39,853 bases of DNA, taken from positions 1-39,853 of the forward strand of contig SCSP01000289.1 in assembly GCA_004297845.1 (NCBI GenBank), read 5' to 3'. Made by a program: the position numbers and the translations under genes. Shown here in pieces: positions 33,701 to 39,853 of this stretch. Under the pieces are notes generated by a model. That model saw only the letters and a list, made by a program, of their open reading frames with translations, was not told the origin of the DNA and ran no database searches. Source of the DNA: Bacteroidota bacterium (GTDB lineage Bacteria; Bacteroidota; Bacteroidia; Palsa-948). Every line of letters starts with the position of its first letter. Position 1 is the first letter of the stretch.

Positions 33701-34031
33701 GTTTGTTGTAAACGATAAACTCTATCTTTTCGTCTAAGTTGTAATCCAGCATCCTCTCGATCTTCTCGATGCTTTTCTTCGCTTCCTGGGAGGTATATTG
33801 AGCCAACTCTTTTCCGCCCATGTAGAAGTATACATTGTATTTTTCAAACTTGTACCATTGCCATAACCGGGGTTCATCAAACTGAACGCGGTTTTTCCCG
33901 AATTCCATCTGCGAACCGCTGTAGAACTGAGCGTGAATGCCGGTACACAACAGGCAGCAAACAACAGACAATAATATAATTTGTCTGGAAGGATTTTTCG
34001 AGAGAAAATTGAAATTTGAGATTGTTTGCAT
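30711..34031 (-). CDS. TolB-like exported protein: degenerate peptidase-MA-like domain, PD40 propeller, beta barrel
   Basis: The 1106-residue protein has a signal peptide ending LCTGIHAQ, partly encoded by a heptad array. Residues about 45-300 resemble the gluzincin-like peptidase-MA module, but the place for HExxH reads KEVVAEVLINQMMYGG, so it lacks the zinc motif. Residues about 300-580 form a WD40-like PD40 propeller with repeats such as SPDGNYAVYTTNQLGQYKVW, FSYSDDGRQFVMSAVQNGQS and FIANSSKIIFASNRPSD. After a low-complexity linker (PDTATAAAPAAAFQFP), residues about 725-1106 are strand-rich and end in RVFYWSFSLDF with a terminal Phe, typical of an Omp85/BamA-like barrel. It is likely an outer-membrane protein. 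Role unknown. Confidence 0.82.
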   Translation of the reverse strand: MQTISNFNFLSKNPSRQIILLSVVCCLLCTGIHAQFYSGSQMEFGKNRVQFDEPRLWQWYKFEKYNVYFYMGGKELAQYTSQEAKKSIEKIERMLDYNLDEKIEFIVYNKQSDFRQSNIGLEYEEPYNVGGVTKIVGSKVFLYFDGDHAMYDRQIKEVVAEVLINQMMYGGNIRDVVKNSTLLTLPNWYIKGLVSYIANGWDTDIDSRVKDGILAGKYKKFNGMEGVDALYAGHSIWNYIAETYGKSVISNILYMTKVTRNIESAFLFVLGVSMKNMTSEWMQYYTNRYTEADTTKKVPPASLLKKPKISRVYQRFKTSPDGNYAVYTTNQLGQYKVWLYDFKKRKAKRILKREQKLDRPVDYSYPLVNWHPAGERISIITERKGELLLTYYTLSVKKSETIKIFNFEKIADFSYSDDGRQFVMSAVQNGQSDIFVYTPGAGNSEQITKDIYDDLTPKFIANSSKIIFASNRPSDTIRFFPAYPVDLKAHQQPMEHKDLFIYNYKNKSSVLRKVTNTPSVSESYPFEFDSEHLCFLSDENGIRNRYLGVLDSAIAYVDTAEHYRYYTRSYPITNYSRNILEQDINLKSKKITEVIFTNKKFKLFVNDLPPGNTALNVPLINTAYRGLSLKQATTENDKKKESAIKDIQTVQVFVSEEIIPEKKDSTAIDINNYVFDNEPKKQTANLPKVETLNTAPDTATAAAPAAAFQFPQQRNYFVFFSTDYVVTQIDNSFLNASYQKFSGPGPIFLSPGFTGFFKLGLSDVFDDYKITGGVRISSDLNSNEYYMSYENRLKRLDKQIILHRQGLDYGSLKVQSHQAKYIIKWPFTETAGVRGTVDARQDRTSFYAFDIPSLSKPNEFEYWGGGKLEFVFDNTRKRGLNLYYGTRLKIFGEYLKQLNKTETNITILGLDIRNYTKIHRDFIWANRLSASTSFGNKKLIYYMGGVDNWFSPQFNFSTPIDLKQNYAYQTLATPMRGFHQNIRNGNSFALYNTELRLPLFRYLMNKPLKSDFLNNFQVVGFGDIGTAWTGKSPYDDNNSLNTQVVGGPPSPVTVVIETRREPIVGGYGWGIRSRLLGYFMRLDWSHGWEDGNIQPRVFYWSFSLDF
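33944..33971 (-). repeat. Heptad array encoding a signal-peptide core (TolB-like gene)
   Basis: Plus-strand units TACACAA, CAGGCAG, CAAACAA, CAGACAA in phase; the coding strand gives LLSVVCCLLCTG. It shares units with the array at 14046. Confidence 0.75.
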
Positions 34032-34058
34032 GACAAGAATAATAGGGTAGCGAATTTA

Positions 34059-34066
34059 CAAAATTA
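34059..34066 (-). promoter_or_regulatory. -7 box of the TolB-like gene
   Basis: TAATTTTG on the minus strand, 27 bases before the ATG. A TTG lies 15 bases upstream, slightly short of the usual spacing. Confidence 0.5.
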
Positions 34067-34127
34067 ACTTGGAAAACTAATCAATAAGCCCCAATGATTT
34101 TCGGCAATTTTTATTGTCAAAAAATGA

Positions 34128-34135
34128 TACATTTG
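34128..34135 (+). promoter_or_regulatory. -7 box of the double amidohydrolase gene
   Basis: TACATTTG matches TAnnTTTG, 40 bases before the ATG, and is divergent from the TolB-like promoter in the same 144-base gap. Confidence 0.5.
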
Positions 34136-34175
34136 TTTTCCTGATTTAGAAAGCACGAATCAATATGATTTCCTG

Positions 34176-37100
34176 ATGAAAAAAATTGTTTTTGTCTCCC
34201 CGGTTTCACTTCGTTCATCCGGATTTCGCCCGTTATTATTGATTTTATTGTGCTCAAGCTGTTTACTGTTTGCTGTTTGCTGTTTTTCCCAGGAAACCTT
34301 TCAAGCCAACGGAGCACCGGATAAGCGGCATATTTTTTACGCGTTCACGAATGTAAAGCTGTTTATAGATTACCAAACGGTTGTGGAGAAGGCAACTTTG
34401 CTTATTAAAGACGGAATAATTGTTGACGCAGGCGATAAAGTGGTGATACCCAAAGGAACTGTTGTTTATGACCTGAAAGGCAAAAATATTTATCCTTCCC
34501 TGGTTGATATTTACACCACCTATGGAATGCCGGAAGTGAAGAAAGCAGAGATTTCCCGAGGACCGCAGATGGAAAGCAACACGAAAGGCGCGTACGGATG
34601 GAATCAGGCTATAAAACCGGAAACAGAAGCAGTAAAACTTTTTTCAGGAGACAAAAAATGGGCCGAAGAAATGCGAAAACTTGGTTTTGGCGCTGTTATG
34701 TCTTTCAAAAAAGATGGTATAGCCCGTGGTTCAGCCGTCTTTGTATCGCTTGCTGATAAAAATGAGAATCAGACTGTATTAAAGGACAAGGCGGCTGCCA
34801 TGTATTCATTTGACAAGGGAACCAGCACCCAGAATTATCCGAGTTCGTTGATGGGCAGCATAGCGTTATTAAGACAAACATACTTTGATGCACAATGGTA
34901 CAAACAAGCTGCAAGAGATAAGGAGTTTAATATATCGTTGGACGCATGGAGCCAGCTACAATCCTTACCTCAGATATTTGAAGCAGGCGACAAGCTTTCC
35001 GCCCTGCGTGCCGATAAAGTAGGAGATGAATTTAAAATGCAGTACATAATTAAAGGAAATGGTGATGAATATCAGCGTATGGAAGAGATCAAGGCGACCA
35101 ACGCGCGATTTATTCTTCCTCTTGCTTTTCCTGCGCCTTTTGATGTAGAGGATCCTTACGATGCCAATATGATCTCTCTTTCGGAAATGAAGAATTGGGA
35201 AATGGCTCCGATGAACCCTTCTGCATTTGAGAAAAAATTTATCCCCTTTGCACTTACCACCGGTGGGCTGAAGGAGAAAAAAGATTTCTGGAAAAATATC
35301 CGCAAAGCGATAGAATATGGAATGTCGGAAAAGCAAACGCTTCGTGCTCTTACGTCAACACCTGCAGAAATGATCAGTATGCAGGACAAAATTGGCGCCT
35401 TGAAAAAAGGAATGATCGCAAATTTTATCATTACTTCCGGAAATTTGTTTGATGAAAAAACAAGCATTTTTGAAAATTGGATTCAGGGAGATCAATATGT
35501 TTTAAAGGATATGAATGTGGTGGATCTTCGGGGAAAATACAACCTGACACTGGATTCGAAAACCCTTTCCCTGAAGATATCCGGAGAAGCAGATAAACCA
35601 AAAACGGATATCCATATAAATGATTCTGCAAAAGTTTCCGCAGAACTTTCTCTTTCCGGGAAATTGGTTTCATTGATTTTCACGTTGAAAGGCGATAGTG
35701 GTGTTACACGTTTGAGCGGAAGTGTTGGTCCAGGCCCTGAAGGGGGAAATACATGGATGATGAAAGGAAAGGGACAAATGTCAGGCGGACGTTGGATTTC
35801 CTGGACCGCCCTATGGCAGTCGGCACTTGAACTTGAGTTGGAAAAAAAGGATTCTACTAAAAAGGATACACTACTCCCCTCCTCCCGTGGAGAAGGGAAG
35901 GGGATGAGGCGATACCCAACTCTGGACGATGTGATCTACCCTTTCTCTGCCTACGGTCAGAAAAAACAGGATTCTACTTTTCTGGAAAGATACTGGAACC
36001 GATGGGGTGCCATCATTATCAAAAATGTGACTGTTTGGACGAATGAACCGGAAGGCATTCTGAAAAATAAGGACGTGATGATTACCGAAGGAAAAATTGT
36101 TCGTATTGGAGATAATCTCTCAACACCCGGTACGGTAAAGGCAAAAATAATTGACGGCACGGGCAAGCATCTCACCGCAGGCATCATTGATGAACATTCG
36201 CACATCGCGATCAGCGCAGGAGTAAATGAAGGCTCGCAGGCATCCAGTGCGGAAGTCAGCATTGGAGATGTGATAGACTGCGAAGACATTGACATTTACC
36301 GCAACCTGGCCGGAGGGGTGGTGGCGAGCCAGTTGTTGCATGGTTCAGCCAATCCGATAGGCGGGCAATCCGGAATTGTGAAACTGCGATGGGGAAAGTC
36401 TCCGGAAGAAATGAAAATAAAAGGTGCGGATAGTTTTATAAAATTTGCGCTGGGAGAAAATGTGAAACAAAGCAACTGGGGAGAAAATAATACCGTTCGT
36501 TTCCCTCAAACAAGAATGGGAGTGGAGCAGGTGTATTATGATATGTTCACCCGCGCGCGGGAATATGATCTGAAATGGCAGGCGTACGCTGCGGCCACTC
36601 ATAAATTCAAAACATTCATTGCTCCTCCGCGCATAGATTTGGAAATGGATGCGTTGGTGCAGATATTGGACAAAAAACGTTTCATCACTTGTCATTCCTA
36701 TGTGCAAAGCGAAATAAATATGCTCATGCACGCGGGCGATTCCATGGGATTTAAAGTGAACACCTTTACACATATACTTGAGGGCTACAAAATAGCCGAC
36801 AAAATGAAAGTACATGGCGCGGGAGCGTCCTCTTTCTCCGATTGGTGGGCGTACAAAATGGAGGTGAAAGAAGCTATTCCGTATAACGGAGCCATCCTGC
36901 ATAAAATGGGTTTGGTAACCGCGTTTAATTCTGACGATGCTGAAATGGCAAGAAGATTGAACCAGGAAGCGGCAAAAGCAGTGAAGTACGGAGGACTTTC
37001 GGAAGAAGATGCCTGGAAATTTGTTACGATCAACCCCGCGAAACTTTTGCACCTGGATAATACGATGGGCAGCATCCGGGTGGGAAAGAGTGCGGACCTG

Positions 37101-37325
37101 GTTTTATGGACAGACCATCCACTTTCTATTTACGCAAAAGCCGATAAAACAATTATTGACGGACAAATTTATTTTGATGCCGAAACCGACAAAAAACTCC
37201 GCGAAGAAATTCAAAGAGAGCGGGACCGTCTCATCAATTTGATGATACAGGCGAAGAAAGGCGGTACGCCCACCCAAAAGCCGGAGAAAAAGGAAAAGAA
37301 AAAATATTCATGTCATGGAGAATGA
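34176..37325 (+). CDS. Exported double amidohydrolase with an inactive N-terminal half
   Basis: The 1049-residue protein has a signal peptide ending CCFSQ. Two imidazolonepropionase-like amidohydrolase units follow. In the first (about 45-460) the usual D-x-H-x-H is replaced by LVDIYTTYGMPE (about 109-120), so both metal His are missing, although the end segment TSTPAEMISMQDKIGALKKG is kept. The second (about 620-1030) has GIIDEHSHIAI (His674 and His676), ITCHSYVQSEI, THILEGYK and AFNSDDAEMARR, plus TINPAKLLHLDNTMGSIRVG, and looks active. Between them lie a beta-rich linker and SSRGEGKGMRRYPT, a translated palindromic element. It is likely periplasmic. The substrate is unknown; relatives include peptidase-like and cyclic-amide hydrolases. 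Confidence 0.87.
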   Translation: MKKIVFVSPVSLRSSGFRPLLLILLCSSCLLFAVCCFSQETFQANGAPDKRHIFYAFTNVKLFIDYQTVVEKATLLIKDGIIVDAGDKVVIPKGTVVYDLKGKNIYPSLVDIYTTYGMPEVKKAEISRGPQMESNTKGAYGWNQAIKPETEAVKLFSGDKKWAEEMRKLGFGAVMSFKKDGIARGSAVFVSLADKNENQTVLKDKAAAMYSFDKGTSTQNYPSSLMGSIALLRQTYFDAQWYKQAARDKEFNISLDAWSQLQSLPQIFEAGDKLSALRADKVGDEFKMQYIIKGNGDEYQRMEEIKATNARFILPLAFPAPFDVEDPYDANMISLSEMKNWEMAPMNPSAFEKKFIPFALTTGGLKEKKDFWKNIRKAIEYGMSEKQTLRALTSTPAEMISMQDKIGALKKGMIANFIITSGNLFDEKTSIFENWIQGDQYVLKDMNVVDLRGKYNLTLDSKTLSLKISGEADKPKTDIHINDSAKVSAELSLSGKLVSLIFTLKGDSGVTRLSGSVGPGPEGGNTWMMKGKGQMSGGRWISWTALWQSALELELEKKDSTKKDTLLPSSRGEGKGMRRYPTLDDVIYPFSAYGQKKQDSTFLERYWNRWGAIIIKNVTVWTNEPEGILKNKDVMITEGKIVRIGDNLSTPGTVKAKIIDGTGKHLTAGIIDEHSHIAISAGVNEGSQASSAEVSIGDVIDCEDIDIYRNLAGGVVASQLLHGSANPIGGQSGIVKLRWGKSPEEMKIKGADSFIKFALGENVKQSNWGENNTVRFPQTRMGVEQVYYDMFTRAREYDLKWQAYAAATHKFKTFIAPPRIDLEMDALVQILDKKRFITCHSYVQSEINMLMHAGDSMGFKVNTFTHILEGYKIADKMKVHGAGASSFSDWWAYKMEVKEAIPYNGAILHKMGLVTAFNSDDAEMARRLNQEAAKAVKYGGLSEEDAWKFVTINPAKLLHLDNTMGSIRVGKSADLVLWTDHPLSIYAKADKTIIDGQIYFDAETDKKLREEIQRERDRLINLMIQAKKGGTPTQKPEKKEKKKYSCHGE
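34259..34286 (+). repeat. Heptad array encoding a signal-peptide core (double amidohydrolase)
   Basis: Units CTGTTTA, CTGTTTG, CTGTTTG, CTGTTTT: four near-perfect 7-mers encoding CLLFAVCCF. They are the reverse complement of the CARNCAR units in the other signal-peptide arrays. Confidence 0.85.
35872..35909 (+). repeat. In-gene palindromic element (type 1) in the double amidohydrolase
   Basis: CTCCCCTCCTCCC, GTGG loop region, AGAAGGG, then the tail AAGGGGATGAGGCG. It is read as LPSSRGEGKGMRR in the inter-domain linker. Confidence 0.7.
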
Positions 37326-37478
37326 CATACCCTTGGCGAGGATCTGTCCCGTCTTTCGGTGAACAAATTCACAACGACCTAAAACTTAAAGACAGTTTTT
37401 ATTTTCTGCGGGTTTCCGTTCCTCCCCGCAGGAGACTCGGAGTTCAGAGGGAGTGTAGCTCGTAGGAGAGGGGGTACC
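37326..37478. other. Gap between convergent genes with GC-rich repeat remnants
   Basis: Bases 37421-37476 carry a diverged type 1-like sequence (CCTCCCCGCAGGAG, then GGAGTTCAGAGGGAG and GGAGAGGGGG). I see no terminator with a T run. Confidence 0.4.
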
Positions 37479-38519
37479 TTAATGCACTAAAGACACATGC
37501 CCAATGCGTTTGTAGGGCGTGTTGTCCTTGCTGGCTTTTTCAAATTCGCATTTCCACACATATACATCCTGCTGGCAGCGGTCGCCTTTAAAGGTGCCGT
37601 TCCAGCCGTGGTTAACATCGATAGTCTCGAAGATGAGGTTGCCCCAGCGGTCAAAGATCCACATGCGAAAGTTCTGTATGCCAATGGCCACAGGCATGAA
37701 CATTTCATTCTTTCCATCGTGGTTGGGCGTAAAGGCATTGGGTATCCAGAAAATCGCATCCATGTCAGCGTCTATCAGCAGTTCAAACTGGTCGCGGCAG
37801 CCGTATTGGTTCTCCACAATCTGCGTAACGGTGTAATTGCCCGATGCACCGTAGGCATGCGTGCCTCCGCAGTTGCTGGAGCTGTCTCCATCGCCATACC
37901 ATATCCAGCAGTTGGTGGCTCCCTGGCTCATATCGGTAAAGGTCACCAGCGTGTCGAACATCGTAAGCGTGGTGGGTGTTGCGCTGAGGCCCGCTTTAGG
38001 AGCGGGATACACGGTTACCATGCCGGTAACGGTAAAACTCACGGTGCCTACGCAGGGATTGTTGGTAACAATAATCACCGATACATCATAGGTTCCGGCC
38101 TGCGTGTAAACGTGGTTGGGATTGGTTTGGGTGGAGGTTCCTCCATCGCCAAAGTTCCAGATAACCATCGTTACGGAAGTATCCGCAAAAGAGCTGTCGG
38201 AAAACTGAACGGTCACGGGGTTGCATCCGGTTACCGGAGGCGCGTTAAAGCTGAACACAGGCTCGGGAAGTACGGTAACAACGGCTGTGAAAGAATCCAC
38301 ACAGCCATTTTCCGAAACGGTGAGTGTTACTGAATAATTACCGGGCGCGTTAAAAGTTACACCCGAAACATTTTGCTGGGAAGAAGAAGCAGGCGCAGCG
38401 TTGGGGCCAAACGTCCACTGAAAGGCACCGGTTCCCTGAAAGGTTCCGGCAGCAGTAAAGTTAAAGCTGTTGTTCTGCAGACATTGCGCCGGGCCGGGAA
38501 CGAAACCGGGGTTCAGCAG
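37479..38519 (-). CDS. C-terminal part of a frameshifted T9SS cargo: PKD repeats and CHU_C domain
   Basis: This frame continues the protein that stops at 38513, after a -1 shift at a run of six C (coding strand). In-frame sequence starts LLNPGFVPGPAQCLQNNSFN. It carries a PKD domain (FQWTFGPNAAP, GNYSVTLTVSENGC), a second (IWNFGDGGTSTQTNPNHVYT) and a third (CWIWYGDGDSSS, THAYGASGNYTV), then the CHU_C/type B sorting domain (AIFWIPNAFTPNHDGKNEMF, IFDRWGNLIFET, QQDVYVWKCEFE). The residues that the ORF track adds before LLNPG are out-of-frame sequence, not protein. Together with the upstream ORF this is one gene of about 715 codons. Confidence 0.85.
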   Translation of the reverse strand: MLNPGFVPGPAQCLQNNSFNFTAAGTFQGTGAFQWTFGPNAAPASSSQQNVSGVTFNAPGNYSVTLTVSENGCVDSFTAVVTVLPEPVFSFNAPPVTGCNPVTVQFSDSSFADTSVTMVIWNFGDGGTSTQTNPNHVYTQAGTYDVSVIIVTNNPCVGTVSFTVTGMVTVYPAPKAGLSATPTTLTMFDTLVTFTDMSQGATNCWIWYGDGDSSSNCGGTHAYGASGNYTVTQIVENQYGCRDQFELLIDADMDAIFWIPNAFTPNHDGKNEMFMPVAIGIQNFRMWIFDRWGNLIFETIDVNHGWNGTFKGDRCQQDVYVWKCEFEKASKDNTPYKRIGHVSLVH

Positions 38520-39628
38520 GGGGGCTGCACCACAAAAGTAGTATAGCCTGTATCCGCGCAGGGAGTGCCGTGATTCACAATGAGGGAGACCGTGTAAGTG
38601 CCTGGCTGCGCGTAGGTCCAACTCGGGGTCATAACATTGGAAGTATCGTTAGAGATCGCAGTGTCACCGAAATTCCAGGCCCAGGTGGTTCCGTTCACAG
38701 AGTTGTTCTGGAAGTTAACGGTCATGCCGTTGCAGAAAAGCGTTTGGGAAGGAATGGACGATACAGGCACAGGAGGACAATTCACCACGTTGAACTGAAA
38801 ATCGCGGGTGTTGGCGCTGATGAGCTGGTTGTTGCGGTATTCTTTTACGCGCACGCCAACTACCCACTGGCCTATCATGTTGGGCGTGCCGGTTAAAAGT
38901 CCGGTTGCACTGTTCATCGCCATGGCAGGAGATGAGCTCATTGGATAGGTTGCGTTGTAGGGCGGTAGAAAAGGAACAAGCTGATACCCGGGCGCTGCGG
39001 GGGGCTGAGGCATGGGGGCGCTGCTGGTTGCGCCCGTGAGCGGGTCAGCGAATTCGTAAACGAGCAGGTCGCCATCAGGGTCGGTGGCAGAGTGGTCGAA
39101 GTTCAAGGGTTGGTTGGCGCAAAGATAAATGGGAGGAAAGTTATTGAAACGGGGACTGCTGTTTCCGGAAACAAGTGATTGGTCAGGGATGTGGCAGGTA
39201 TAGGTAGCGCCAACATCACCGGGCTGCACCAGGTTTAGGATGGTGTGGTTGCGGCAGCAGCGCTGGTACGTGATGTCGTAGCCGCCAGGAATGGGAGGCA
39301 GATTGACAACAGTATCGTAAATGGCTTCTTCCACGCAAATGTTGGTGGGAGGTAGCAGGCAGGGGTTCAGGGAATAGGTAACAGGCGTGGAACCGGGAAA
39401 AGCTACCATGAGGTTATACACCAGCGTCCCGTTGGAATTAAATACTCCAATGGATGCCGGATTGTCGTAGGCCGCAAGGCCGTTGATGCAATCCCCGTAA
39501 AGCTTTAAGGTGATCTTGTAATTATTGTTTCCCAGATGGTCGTAAAAAATTTCTCCCCCAACGATATGGGTGGAGAAGGCTTTTAATGAGAACAGAAAAA
39601 GAACAAACGCGATACTGAATCTTTTCAT
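38513..39628 (-). CDS. N-terminal part of a frameshifted T9SS cargo with CCRN/DPDGD domain
   Basis: 371 residues: signal peptide MKRFSIAFVLFLFSLKAFS, then a domain shared with the 1252-aa protein (THIVGGEIFYDHLGNNNYKI, RCCRNHTILNLVQPGD, NSSPRFNNFPP, SATDPDGDLLVYEF, GVRVKEYRNNQLISANTRDF) and one PKD domain (WAWNFGDTAISND, PGTYTVSLIVNHG). It ends abruptly at VVQPPC and a TGA, directly after a six-base C run. The next frame carries on with more PKD domains and the sorting domain. Without the frameshift it would be a gliding-associated surface protein; as written, the product would lack its T9SS signal. Confidence 0.85.
   Translation of the reverse strand: MKRFSIAFVLFLFSLKAFSTHIVGGEIFYDHLGNNNYKITLKLYGDCINGLAAYDNPASIGVFNSNGTLVYNLMVAFPGSTPVTYSLNPCLLPPTNICVEEAIYDTVVNLPPIPGGYDITYQRCCRNHTILNLVQPGDVGATYTCHIPDQSLVSGNSSPRFNNFPPIYLCANQPLNFDHSATDPDGDLLVYEFADPLTGATSSAPMPQPPAAPGYQLVPFLPPYNATYPMSSSPAMAMNSATGLLTGTPNMIGQWVVGVRVKEYRNNQLISANTRDFQFNVVNCPPVPVSSIPSQTLFCNGMTVNFQNNSVNGTTWAWNFGDTAISNDTSNVMTPSWTYAQPGTYTVSLIVNHGTPCADTGYTTFVVQPPC
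38519..38524 (-). other. Homopolymer (G6/C6) at the frameshift
   Basis: On the coding strand CAG is followed by six C and then TGCTGA, which stops. Seven C would give CAG CCC CCC CTG CTG AAC and restore one 2.1-kb reading frame. A -1 ribosomal slip on the second CCC would do the same. Confidence 0.8.
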
Positions 39629-39745
39629 TTGGTGTTCAGTCCCGGGTGTTGGGGACTGTATCTATCATAGGGTGTTATGACGCTTTAAAATTTCGCTGCG
39701 AAAGTAGTAAAATATATTCGGTAAAAATACAGGCATTTAGAAGAA

Positions 39746-39853
39746 TCAGGCATCCAATTCCCCGGCAATCACATTCATGGCGCTCATGGTGAGGATCGCA
39801 TCGGAGAGGAGGCTGCCTTTGATGATCTCGGGATAGGCCTGGTAATAGATAAA
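39746..39853 (-). CDS. C-terminal end of an unidentified protein (partial)
   Basis: A reading frame enters from the right edge and ends in TGA. It encodes 35 residues, including QAYPEIIKGSLLSDAILTMS, and ends AGELDA. The segment looks like the closing helix of a cytoplasmic protein. I do not recognise the family from this fragment. The 117 bases between it and the T9SS cargo gene include TACTTTCG near 39699-39706 (minus strand), one mismatch from the -7 consensus, which could drive the cargo gene. Confidence 0.5.
   Translation of the reverse strand, partial: FIYYQAYPEIIKGSLLSDAILTMSAMNVIAGELDA

Noticed and set aside
36345-37052. 235-aa minus-strand ORF inside the double amidohydrolase
   Set aside because: It lies entirely opposite the catalytic C-terminal half, whose motifs are conserved on the plus strand.
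37497-38333. 278-aa plus-strand ORF opposite the T9SS cargo
   Set aside because: It is the antisense shadow of PKD/CHU_C coding sequence, with no domain sense; the minus-strand protein is unmistakable.
38513-38621. N-terminal 35 residues of the track ORF 37479..38621 (MDLRAARHLHGL...)
   Set aside because: This stretch is an alternate-frame reading of the upstream PKD domain; only sequence after the C6 run belongs to the protein.

Overview
The window is a stretch of ordinary chromosome from a member of the Bacteroidota, probably an uncultured lineage. Four things point there: an arginine pathway built on the acyl-ornithine transcarbamylase (ArgF') instead of OTCase; two large secreted proteins ending in the CHU_C/gliding-associated type B domain used by the type IX secretion system (T9SS), with PKD and SprB repeats; several Bacteroidota-typical families (DUF5723, DUF4296, HU-CCDC81/SPOR, DUF1987/SiaC, the TonB-receptor-like barrel with a TPR partner); and many copies of the Bacteroidota -7 promoter box TAnnTTTG with no obvious Shine-Dalgarno sequences.

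Layout. 1-3279 (+): end of argD, then argF', argB, argH, an arginine operon. 3268-3888 (-): a HAD phosphatase converging on argH. 3944-4020 (+): tRNA-Ile(CAU) with its own promoter and terminator. 4111-8484 (-): a three-gene unit of a SiaC-family phosphoswitch protein, a lipoprotein and an ABCG-like transporter with a TerB-like N-terminus. 8594-12352 (-): giant SprB/PKD T9SS cargo. 12551-14113 (-): metallo-beta-lactamase-fold hydrolase and a DUF1571/LysM exported protein. 14189-16511 (+): kdsB, a small lipoprotein and an HU-TM-SPOR protein. 16567-16908 (-): DUF4296 lipoprotein. 16970-19188 (+): DUF5723 outer-membrane protein and an SDR. 19253-24162 (-): outer-membrane barrel plus large TPR protein. 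24473-25165 (+): FtsE-like ATPase. 25329-27453 (-): M23 peptidase and a glycosyltransferase. 27541-28815 (+): aspartate kinase. 28890-34031 (-): M20 amidohydrolase, half-size TSUP carrier and a TolB-like propeller/barrel protein. 34176-37325 (+): double amidohydrolase. 37479-39628 (-): second T9SS cargo, split by a frameshift in a six-base homopolymer. 39746-39853 (-): tail of another gene.

The most unusual content is a layer of small repeats laid over and inside these genes. (1) Short GC-rich palindromic elements, C-rich arm then G-rich arm then G-rich tail, sit in frame inside at least eight proteins, including ArgF', ArgB, KdsB, aspartate kinase and the M20 enzyme (two copies). They add Gly/Pro/Ser-rich peptides such as LPFGEGWGGV, nearly always in the same orientation relative to translation. 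(2) Degenerate tandem arrays with a strict 7-base period occur at about eleven places. Several of them encode most of the hydrophobic core of signal peptides. (3) A nested palindrome of about 160 bp fills the only gene-free gap over 300 bases. (4) Several genes have a -7 box exactly four bases before the ATG, which implies leaderless mRNAs.

All calls come from reading the sequence and from family knowledge. No database search was run.
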